From positions 36,792,874-36,856,873 of the forward strand of contig CM041090.1 in the NCBI GenBank assembly GCA_023079485.1: a stretch of DNA of 64,000 nucleotides, given 5' to 3'. The translations under genes were made by a program, and so were the position numbers. Within the stretch, counting starts at the first letter, position 1. Each line of letters begins with the position of its first letter. Shown piece after piece: positions 42,201 through 52,509 of this stretch. The DNA comes from Archilochus colubris. Lineage: Eukaryota > Chordata > Aves > Apodiformes > Trochilidae. Under the pieces are notes generated by a model. The model was not told where the DNA came from, did no database searches, and saw only the letters and a program-made list of their open reading frames with translations.

Positions 42201-43994
42201 TGTCTAAGTGAGAAACTGGTCAGTACTCACAGGAGTGATGTGGACTCATTTCCTCTTCCTGAAGTAAATTTCTCCTATTAATACCATCTACTATTGTGTG
42301 TAGGGTGACCCCTAGAAAGCTTTTATGGATGCAGGCTTCAGAGAGATTGTGTGATCCTGGGTTGCTTCCTGCCTGGCTTGCAGTGATGCAGCCACCAGCT
42401 CCAGAGAAAAATGGAAAGAATTGATGCTGCATTCTTTGGGAAGAGTACGTGAGCATTGCAGTCAAACACTCCAGGACACACAATGCAACCCAGCCCCTTG
42501 ATGTTAAGTAGAGACAGTTTTTCTGAGGCTGTCTAGACACAATGTCTGCACACAAAAGAATTTGGTTATGAACAGGGAAGCACTGCTCATTAGATGATAT
42601 TCTGCTACTGGGGAAATTGAAATAAATTTTTTTTTTTTTCTTTCAAGGGCAGGGAACAACCCTTTGGTGGTGCAGTTATCATGTCATAGCCAGTGTTACT
42701 AAGATACTGTCTTGTCTCCTCTGAGACTCTCCATTATTATTACCTACCTGAAACATTATCTTGAGGAAAAAACTGCTTACTGAGAAAGAAAATGGAAATG
42801 AAAAGTGTGGAAATCAAAAAAATGCAAAGTGAAGAGTATCTTTACGTTCTTTGAGGAATACATAATGCATCCAGGAGAGGTATTTTGCACAGGCTGCAGT
42901 AAAAGTCAGTCTGATGCTGAGAAGCAAGGTGCTTACAGTCTGTTTTGCAAAACTGTCTGTTTTGACATCTTCTAGACCATGGAAGGAGGCAGCATTCATG
43001 GGTGCACTGCTCTGACCCACACCAGCAGAGGAGAAGGGACTCTGGAGAAAAATACTGATTGGGAATGATTTTTTTTTTTTAATTGGGAGGTGAAATGAGG
43101 TGAAAGCAAAGACCAGGAAAAATCCATTCCAAAGTTTATCTTCCTTCAGGGATATTTGGATATTTAAGGATTTAGGGAAACAAGTAATTTTTGAAAGTGT
43201 CAAATCTGTCAGTGTCCAGGAAAATGTTTTACTCCAGTTGTTGCAGTGTATCAGGGTAGGGCTGTCACAGCTGTGTCAGTCAAAGGCTGAGTCTGGATCT
43301 CTTGCTCTGGCTGCCTGTTCTGTTCTGGTGGTTGGAGAGTTTTGTCCCACAGATTATCTATTTCTGGGGTATGGATGAGCAATCTGCTATTGCAAGGTTA
43401 GTGCATCAGACATCTCCCCAGCAGTAGCCCTAATGAAATGTCATGACACATGGCAGGAATTTGGAGAGGGAAGGGCATCCAGAGAAGTTACTTGTCTGTA
43501 AGTGTCCAACTCCTTTAAGCTGGTCTCTGTGTGAAGGTGGAGAAGCTGGGGTCCTTCTAGACACTGCTGAAGTCAGGGCAACAGAAGGAGCAGGGAGCTG
43601 TATTTAGAGCCCCCAGTAATTTCCAGCTCCTGTGTGCCAAACAGGTTTGGCAAAGGACAGATCTGGAATAAAACCATCACTGGATGAAGGGCCATGAACC
43701 CTCTTTAGGTGAGTATGAAGATTCAGTACACAATGGCTTCAGGGACTAAAAAACCTGATGATGATGATAATGATAGCAAACCCCAAAACAGAGTTTCTTG
43801 GACCATATTTTAAAATTCCTGCATTCCTGCGACATGGAGAATCCTTCTCATTTTGCAGCTCAGCCTGAAGTCACTGCCTGAGATAGTAGAAGAATGTAGG
43901 AAACCTTTGCATAGACCCAGACCTGCATGAAATGGGGGGAAAGAGAAGATTGGTAACTTTTAATCAATCTGTCAACACTGTGGCTCCTTGCATT

Positions 43995-44020
43995 AAAAAA
44001 AAAAAAAAAAAAAAAAAAAA
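43995..44020. repeat. Poly(A) run of 26
   Basis: Uninterrupted A26. There is no recognisable retroposed gene upstream of it, so it is read as a simple repeat rather than the tail of a processed pseudogene. Confidence 0.85.
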
Positions 44021-46159
44021 GGTGATTTCTTGGTTGAAAAAGGCTGTGAAACTGTGATGCACAGAAGCTGTCATTGTCACCAGTTTCTTCAGAGACACAT
44101 TGCTAATTACACCAGAGCTCTCCATGATGTGCAGAAAATATCACCCAAAGCAGGAAATCTGGTAACTGTGGGACCATGACCATCAAATTTGCAGTAGTAC
44201 CTCTGCCTTTTCTTCACACTGGGGTCAATCTCCATGGGGAGGCTTTTCCCCCATAGACCAGCACAGTTTTCCCCTTTCAGTGTCAGTGGAGGTTTGGCCA
44301 TTGTTAACTCCTGAATATTTAGCCTATAATGCATATGGCTGTTGAGTGACAGTAAAAGGCCAAGGTTCAGAAATTCAGATCAGTGCAACTGGAGCCTACA
44401 GGACATCTGATCCCTTTATGCAGTCATCACAGACACTAAAGAAAGAGGCAAACTCTAACTTTCATTTGCTAGCCTTGTGTTTAGAGTCAAACCCAACATT
44501 TTATTGTCATTCCAACTTAACCCGTGAGACATTTGTATTGCATTTTCTGTATAAAGTAACATCTGTATGTTGTATTCTTCACATATTGAAGGGTCTCAGA
44601 ATCTTTTAAGAGGTATCCCTGGCGTACAGTTTGGCAAGCTACTCTGAAAACATACCTTTTAATCATTTCACTGCTGGGTTTCAACTTAAATGGATGATCA
44701 AGGGTTTAAGCAGATGGATTTCAGCGTCTGTTTGCCACATGACAGCTGCCGGCAAAGCAAGAAATTATTATCCTGGGCCATGATTTACATATTTGACCTC
44801 TGAGCAGAGGAGGATATGGCAGACATTGTCAGAATCAGAGTATAAAGCCCTGAGAAGTATGAAACTTGTCTTGTTAGATTGTCAGATCTTTATAAATTAA
44901 TCTGTGGTTCAAAAATGTCTTGAAATGACAAGAGAGTTTTGTTTTAACAGGTTGTATCTGTCTAATGTAATTAAAGCAGACAGAGCTCGCATAAACTGCT
45001 GAATAAAAAGCATGCTTGAGGAAAAGTAGAGGTGTGTCACAATAGCACCATGAAATTGAAATTGTGGTACTCTTTCAGGTAATGTGTATCAATTAACACC
45101 TATACAGAAGTCTACAAGCTCCAACCTGAACGTTCAACTCAAGTAGAAAATCATCATTACTTCTGTGATATCAGAATTTGGAAATAGATTATCATGAGTG
45201 ATGTGTTCCCAGTGCCAGGGAGGTTGTTCCCTCTAGGGCAGAGCTGTGTTTCAGAAAGCCCAGTGTGTATTAATGTGCTTCCATGGTCAGCTGGCATTTC
45301 ACAGGTGATGGCATGTGGGACATCACCAACAATTTGCTACCCAAGAGTGTGCCTCACCATTTGCCTGGTTTATGAGAGTGGTTTTGAGATGAACTGTGAC
45401 TAAGGGATGATATTTAGGATTGTTTTATGATAGTTGTAAAGAGTGAGATGCTCTACGTGCTCTCAGCATGGCCATCTCATTCTTCCTTCACAAAGAGCAT
45501 GCTTGGCTCTCTCCAGCTGTGTCACAGCACAGTTAAGATAAAGCTCCCTACAGAGAGGACAGGGACATGACTGCAGTGACACAGACAATGTGACCATGGC
45601 AGTGATGCTCATGGGGGAAAGGAGGAGCTTTGTCAGCTCTCACTCTTCCTCTATTGCTCCCCTGGTAACTGTTCTGTTTCTGACCCAAGCCTGACAACAG
45701 CAAATTGTCAACCCTGTGGTTACCTCAGCTGTCTCTGTATGGTTGTAGAGATTGTTTCCAAGGGGTTTGCTGGAACCTATTTTCCTGTATGACCTTGTGT
45801 CTCTGTGAGCCCTGCTGGTCCTGTGACATGGGGTGACTCTGCATCCATGAGGAGCTTCTTAAAATCAGTGGGAACAGGGTGATGAACTTAACTGGAAATA
45901 GTCTGAGGACTCAAAGCATTGGCTGAGATCCATGTTTCCCTGGAGGGTAAAAAAAGTTCAGACTGGAAGATTTGGTTCTGTCTGCTGCTGAAACTTCTTG
46001 CCCTGTTACTGTCTGGGTCTGTGCTGTGCCAAGGTTTGGTTTGGCCAAGTGCCTCTCTGGGCTTTGGGACTCTCGTAATATTTTTTTTCCTGGCTGGGTT
46101 TTGATAAGTTCAATAGTTCTACAGGTATATTCGAGCAGGATTCACAGGAAAAGATGGTA

Positions 46160-46500
46160 GCTTTGTTTCAGAAGATTTAATTTCCAACCTTATATAATGT
46201 GTAAACTTCACTCATCCCCGAGGCAGTGCTGAAAACGGGGAGCATTACCGCTGCTTGTCATGCGTGTTGAAGCAAGGTGTCCTTTCCCCAGTGCATTGGA
46301 CATCAACAACGGGGAAATGAATGAACTGAGATAATGTATCATTGAACTTCCATAGTTTTGATGAAGAAGCTTCATCTTCAACTTCTGAGCTCAGAAGAGA
46401 GGATTAACGGAGCTAATTCACTGTGCCCAATAGTCTGTCATAATAGCCTAAAATTCCCTTTCAAAAGACCATTAGAGGGAAGCTATGAAATGATTTGGGT
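46160..46500. promoter_or_regulatory. Candidate conserved noncoding element or enhancer
   Basis: Six CpG dinucleotides survive between 46219 and 46409, which stands out in this CpG-poor intergenic DNA. The stretch has homeodomain-type cores (TAATTC, ATTAAC), a CCAAT motif and two adjacent palindromes at 46360-46376 and 46382-46397. There is no open frame of note. This is inference from texture; no alignment was possible. Confidence 0.3.
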
Positions 46501-49500
46501 TAAATTGGTTATTATCAGTCACATAGAGTTTACATAGGATCTTTACTGGAGAATCTTTCACACATTGCAATGAACTCACAGCTCCTGATGTACTGCCTGG
46601 TGTACAGTTAGCCCAATTCTCACCCACATCAAGATGAAGCCAGCTCCATTGGATTTGAATTCCTGAATTCAAATTCAGCACTCTGTGCTGAATGTGATCA
46701 CTATCATCACATTAAATGGACAATTAACAGGCAAGAATCTGTGGCTGCATTTGAGTGTAAAGGTACAAATGCTTTCAAAAGTGGCTGTGGCAGCTGGGGA
46801 GGACATTACAAATAGTGCGAGATACCCACAGCCAGTTATAGAGCACAGGTTTGAGAAAGGCAAACACAAAGGTCAAGAGAAAAGTGCTGCAGTGTTTAAA
46901 GCTTGTGTTCCAGATCCTTAAAAAAATAAAGTGAAACACAGTGCTACCACCTCAGACTAAACATCTAGTGTTCTGCTGCTTGTAGTATTGCCGTCCAGGT
47001 TGTCTGAAAAAAACATATATTGTGTATATCAGTCTATCAGTCTGGTAACCTTAATCCTTTTTATTTCTGCCAACCCCCTTCGCTGTCTGCAGCAAAGTTG
47101 ACAGAATCATAGTGCTTAGTATTTTTCATGTATTATGAGTATCACGACCACTTCTTGCTGCCCTCCTGAGCGAGAGCTGCAGAACTGTGGTGGCTCCTAC
47201 CAGGCATCAGGAAGCTCACGTCAGGTTTGATACACACCTCCCCACAGAAGTTCAGATGTCACATCTCAGTGATCATAGAGTAATTTCTTTTTGTGAAAAA
47301 CCATTAAATGTCTCAACTTCCCAGTTGCTTTTAATATTTTCCTTCCGAGTTTTATTTTCTAAACCATTTTGCTCAGAATTTAAGGTTTGAAAAATCAGTT
47401 TTTATGAGGTGCCACATATATAGCCATGTAAAACAGCTATTTTAGTGAATGTAGCCAAGCTATAATACAGACTGTTTGCCCATATTGTATATAATTGAAT
47501 TATAAACACAAGTCTGATCTGAACCTTCAGTTCTGCTATGGATTTATCTTTATTGGAATTACCTTGCTTTGGGAGCAATACCTGTACATTAGAGGTACTC
47601 ACTGCTGATTTTTAGAAGCTCCAGCTCGTCTGGTGGCTGTAGGACCTTCAGGACATCTCTGCTGGGTTGAATCCATCATAGCTATGTGACATTTTCAGCA
47701 GAATAGCATTATCTCACCAAGCTAGATGTGCCTCAAGCAAATTGTGGATTAAAGTTTTTCTCTTACTGTTAAGCCTCATCAAGGGATTTCATTTTCCAGG
47801 TCTGGGTGGAAAAGGAGAAGATGAATAGTGTTTGACAGTTCAGCAACAGCAAGGCCAGACCAGCCAGTGCAGTGCCATGTCACAGCAATTTGCATCTCCT
47901 GGGCTACATTTTGCAGGTCAGCTCCTTGTGCTGTTGTGCTTTTTTGTAAGATGGGTCATTCCTCTCAGCACTAAGTATGGTGTGATTTACTTCCACAGCA
48001 GCATCAACAAATCATTTCTTCTGACTTCATTCTTTTCACCCTGAAGCTCCTTCAGCTGATGCCAGGAATAAATCTGGGAATGGTCCTGTCCTGCCAAGGG
48101 CAGCTAGACTCATTGTGAGTCCAAGGTGGCCCCCAGGATTTGCCAAGAAGCCCAAAGCCCTCTCAGGATTTGCTGAGAATTTGTTGTATTATACCCCAAA
48201 GTACCTTATAACCACTGATGTGACACGTGGTGGAGGACTGCAGCAGGCTCTAGTGAGATTCTGTTGGGGAGCAGTCAAGGCCATAAGTTACCAGTGCTCA
48301 TAACTGTGAACATGAGACTTGATGTTTGTGTTCTACCTGTCTGGAATTCAGAGGAAAAGCCCCACAAGCCTGAATGGATGAGTGGATACACAATCTCCTG
48401 AGGTGTGCTGCCATGGACAACCTGTTTAAGTCTCCTTCTCTGTGTCTAAAAAACAGGAACAGGCCAATAAATGGTGGACATATTCATCCCGAGGTTTATC
48501 TATGTGCCACCTTTTATTTCAAATAATTTCCAAGGATCCAGAAAAAGAAAGAATTTAAAACTTCTGATGTACATTGAAGTCCAAATGTATGTGTAGGCAG
48601 TGTGTTTAGTAATTAACTGAAATAATAATAATCAAAAAAAAACCACCACAAAAAACATGGCATCAAAACAGTCTGGAAAAAAGCCAACACTTTTACTTCT
48701 CATGAGACATGAGGCAAATCCTTCAGGAATCAGTGTCTGCCTTATGAATAGCCAGGATTTCAAAAGAGAAAATAAATTACTTTGCAGTTTGCTTTTGTTT
48801 TGCTTTAGGAGGTTATTCAACACAAATGGAGACAAGAGGAGAGAATCTTGGTTATCTGGAGTCAGGAAATCCACACTGAATTACACAACCCCAAGCAACT
48901 GTTTCTGTAATCCACAGAAGATGGATCTGTCAAAGCTGGTTGATCAGCCATCTGGCACAGTATTACCTGTACTTGTCTCTAATCTTGGGTTGATATTTTG
49001 CTGGCAAATTTCCAGAATCAAATAAAGGGAGTTGATGACCAATATTTTCACTTTTACCTGCTTTCTTTTCTAGCTTTCTTTTTGGTCAGCAAAAATTACA
49101 GCAAAAATTTTTTTTTGTGTGGAAAGCTGTTGCTATATTTAGGTGGCAAGAGTCAGGCTGTTCCTCTTCACCTCCCTGTGATACGTTTTTGATTCTCCTG
49201 CTTTGGGAGAAAAAAGTGTCCACGACATGTCTGGTGATCATGTCTATGGAGACAATGACAATACCTCCATCCATGAGTCCTCCTCCAATGGTCTGCCTGA
49301 TAGGTTTTCAATTGAAGCTGGAGTCCTTTGCTGCTAGCAAGACAGTGAAAATGACGAGTGAGAATACTGGGAAAGATCTTAAATATCCCCTCCCTCAAGC
49401 TTCAAGACAGTTTTGACATTTTTATTAAAAATTCTGTTCCTTCCTACTTTGTTCTCCCCTACCTCTTTTTGGGAAGTAATAGACCTAATGCTGATAAAGC

Positions 49501-50778
49501 CTGAGTCCTGCTAGGGCCCTCTGTGCTGCTGCATTAGAAATGAGGTGGTTAAGAAGAGTAACTGAAGGGAGGGAAAAGGTGAAAGGGGGAGAAAAGTCTG
49601 GATGATGGTCTGGCTTGGTTTTCTTCGGTTGTGTTCTGTTTTCATGGGTTTTTCACGCCGCAAAAGGGAAGACACTGATGTAATATATCTCATTTGGTCC
49701 TAAATACTTCAATATTGCATTTCCTCTATGTCTATTTACTGGTTTCTGTAGCTCATACTGCAGAAGGCTACCAGAAGTATGTATCTGGTAATTGCAAGGT
49801 AAATTAAGAAACTTGCAGTAATTACTGTTTCAATTTTGATAAGAGAAGCATTTTCTGGACACCAACAGAAACTGTTTTGTTTTGGTTTTCTTGTTTTTCT
49901 CTAAAACATCATAGGATGGAGTTTGTTTAAATTAAGGTTTCCTCTGTGTTTTCTGTTCTCAGGGATCAGTTGTGCTGCTGTGGCTGCCTTTGAAGGCATC
50001 TCCCTGAGGTGTCTGTAATCACACACACTCTGCCTTTTTGGGATGTGCCAGGGAACTGGAGCAGTCAGGGCTGGGAAGTCACTTGTGACAAGGAAGGGAG
50101 GTGACTTCCCCGAGGTCACTGTGTGAGCTCATGGCTGCACTTCTTACACCCATTCATCTTTTATGAACTCACTGACCAGCAAGTTTTTCACAGGACCAAA
50201 GTTCCTCAGCTTCTTTCTGTCCTGTGAATAGCTAAAAATTGTGTTTTTGTGGCAAAGGCAAGGGACACAATTTCCAAATTTCCTCTGCACAGTGGTGCTC
50301 ACCTGTGTGACAGCTCCCTGCTTTGTTAAGAAAACATGCACTTTTTTTGCAAACTCTGCTTCTCCCCCCATCCCTTGCTCTTGCTTATGCAGAGCATTAG
50401 TGTGAGAAAAGGCTTTATGTTCAGTGCTTTTTTCATATAAATATTTGCAAAGTCTCCCTTCAGGCTGTTTACTCAGGGCTTGTTAATTAAGGGGGGCAGT
50501 GATAATCTAAGAGATCTAAGATAATCTGATCTCCAATCTCCTCACAAAGGTGTTTCAGTTCCATCATGGAAGACAAGATCCATTTTGCCCCAGTGCATGC
50601 TCAGTATTTCACTCACCAAGATGCCCCTTTTGTTTCAGGGCTAATGTTCTGTAGCAATACCCTTTAAGATAATCACTGTTGGAAAGGAGAAGCTTGTTTT
50701 ACACTCAACAACTTTGATGCCCTGCGTTGTTCAAGTAAGGATCTGCCTCTGTCTTGCCTTGATTGACAAGACCCTTCC

Positions 50779-50784
50779 TATAAA
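50779..50784 (+). promoter_or_regulatory. Candidate GPHB5 TATA box (upstream)
   Basis: TATAAA about 160 bp before a consensus splice donor. A start near 50810 would give a leader exon of about 130 bp without any ATG, spliced to the acceptor just before the GPHB5 start codon. The motif is seen directly; its use is inferred. Confidence 0.4.
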
Positions 50785-50809
50785 TTGGAGCAGTTAAGCA
50801 AACCAGTAG

Positions 50810-50942
50810 CAGCTGCTGGGAGTTCCATTGAGCACAAGGCTGACAAGGATCCCCCTGCAGCTCTCCTGCTGTTCTCTCTGAGGTTCTGAAAACTCACCTG
50901 CAATTTAAAACTGCAAAAGGAGATCTTCCTCCAGCAAGTCAG
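50810..50942 (+). other. GPHB5: Predicted untranslated first exon of GPHB5
   Basis: This segment begins about 26 bp after a TATAAA and ends at CAAGTCAG|GTGAGT, a near-perfect 5' splice site. It contains no ATG. Joining it to 52305 removes a 1,362 bp intron whose acceptor is a long C/T-rich tract ending CTCAG. It leaves A at -3 of the start codon, a good initiation context. The exact 5' end is a guess. Confidence 0.4.
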
Positions 50943-51437
50943 GTGAGTTTGCTTCTGTGTTTGCTCTGTTTCATGGCTCCAGCTCATAAATAAAGCAGCT
51001 GCAAAGAATTAGTGTTCAGTTTGTCCAGAAGTCTTTCTCTTTTGCTCTCAAACGTCTGCTTTTAAGAATGAATATTTTATCTTCTTTGCCTTTTATTTTT
51101 TTTACACTGTTGAGGTTATAGATAAACATACATTCATTTAATCACATGCATGTCTGTGATGTATGAGGATGCATGGCCACACAACTGAAGGGCTCACTTC
51201 AGCAAACTTCATGTGCTGATCTAAAACTGATTGAGCAAATGGAAAGCACTTGGTTTAGCAGGAGCCTGGAGACCCAAACATTAGCCAGGCAAAAGGCAAG
51301 AGGCTGGGATCACTTACCTGTAACACAGCTGAGGCCACAATCCAACAACACCCACGAGCCTGTGCCCACTGCAGTAGCTGACTTTCTTGAAGTTAAATGC
51401 CAACTCTGGGGTTTTTAGGTGGACATTTTAAAATGCA

Positions 51438-51460
51438 ATGCAAATATGTGGGGTATAAAA
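51438..51460 (+). promoter_or_regulatory. Octamer plus TATA box, alternative GPHB5 promoter
   Basis: The POU octamer ATGCAAAT (51438-51445) lies 8 bp before TATAAAA (51454-51460) in the context GGGTATAAAAGGG. The spacing is like that of octamer-driven promoters. It is about 850 bp before the GPHB5 start codon and inside the intron of the upstream-promoter model, so it may be an alternative start or a chance match. Confidence 0.35.
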
Positions 51461-52305
51461 GGGATATTGTGGTTTAGAGCTGCTTTCCAGCTCTCCTTTT
51501 GGGTTTTTTTTTGGTGGTTTTTTTTTTTTTTTGGTCAGCTTCGTTCACCACTTTTTAACCTTGGCTGGGTCTGAGCTGGCTGCCAGGGACGTGTGTACAG
51601 CAGGGACAACCCGCAGCTGTGAAGCTTGTGGGAGGTGCTGATCTCTCTGCAGAGATTATAGAACAAATTCAGGGACTCAGATCTCCTGGAAGGGCAGTGG
51701 GATAAAGACAGGAAGTCTTTCAGAAGTGCTCTCATTGAAACAGTGGTGTTACCTGCAGGATGGAGCTGCAGCCCTGCTGCTTCTTCCCGATGCAGCAAAA
51801 CAAGGAACCTGCCACCTCCCATAGGTGTGGATGACAGACAGACAGACACTTCCAGAGTGACCCTTTCAGTGCCTGTACTGCCGGGGTCCCCAGCCACCAA
51901 CACCTCTGTGCACTGAGAGAGCAACCAGAGGCCTCCCCAGCCATGGGCCTCGTGCAAGGTCAGGGCAGCCAGGCTGGGGAGGTGGGGAACCCTTTGCTAC
52001 AAACTCATCTTGCAATTTGGAGATTCCTGTGTGTCTGAGGCACAGGTGGGAGGCTTTATCTCCTCAAGGCAAACCCAGCTGCTCAGCAGGGAAAGTCTGC
52101 CTACCACAGCTTTCTGTTTGACCTTTCCACAGAGACATTCCCCATCTGACAGGAGGTGATCCCTCATTTCTTTGTGTACCCATCGACCAGCATATCTGAG
52201 AGGGACCTGGGACACCCTAGCTCTGGTGACAATGGAGTTTCACTTCTTACCGCCTGCACCATGCTGCCTCTCCCAGCCCTCCCCTTGTCTCCCATCTCCC
52301 TCAGG

Positions 52306-52509
52306 ATGAAGCTCCCCTGCGTGACCCTGGGCGCTCTGCTTCTCCTGATGCTGCTGGGCACCGGCAGCGCTCTCAAGGCCTCCGCCATCGACCTGCGCAC
52401 CTTTGTCGGCTGCGCCGTGCGGGAGTTCACCTTCCTGGCCAGGAAACCTGGATGCAAGAGGCTGCGGGTGACGACGGACGCGTGCTGGGGACGCTGCGAG
52501 ACCTGGGAG
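52306..52509 (+). CDS. GPHB5: GPHB5 coding exon 1, residues 1-68
   Basis: The exon encodes the signal peptide and the first knot half, including LRTFVGCAVREFTFLARKPG, C, and TTDACWGRCETWE. It is 204 bp, GC- and CpG-rich compared with its surroundings, with donor GAG|GTGAGG in phase 0. I chose the ATG at 52306 because it gives a standard signal peptide, matches the family start (MKL), and sits one base after a strong acceptor (CCATCTCCCTCAG). In-frame ATGs at 52156 and 52261 would lengthen the N-terminus and are probably intronic. Confidence 0.95.

Larger units (their letters stand above)
36291..50778. other. Intergenic region between PPP2R5E and GPHB5
   Basis: About 14.5 kb without a recognisable gene on either strand. 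Open frames are at most about 130 residues, lack family resemblance, and show no splice-linked structure. It holds an A26 run at 43995-44020 and three stretches resembling conserved noncoding DNA (near 40480-40800, 44690-45010 and 46160-46500). Confidence 0.6.

Noticed and set aside
42814..43203. 129-residue minus-strand open frame in the intergenic region
   Set aside because: Low-complexity Phe, Ser and Lys-rich translation with no family resemblance.
43995..44020. A26 run as the tail of a processed pseudogene
   Set aside because: No gene-like sequence precedes it and no flanking target duplication is evident.
47103..47125. ACAGAATCATAG as the start of a minus-strand CR1 element
   Set aside because: Only about a dozen bases match, and the following sequence does not continue the CR1 consensus.
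51535..51957. 140-residue minus-strand open frame upstream of GPHB5
   Set aside because: No recognisable domain, no splice-linked partner and no conserved motif. It probably reflects local GC content.
52156..52305. N-terminal extension of GPHB5 from upstream in-frame ATGs
   Set aside because: The extension would bury the signal peptide, and the sequence just before 52305 is an acceptor-type pyrimidine tract.
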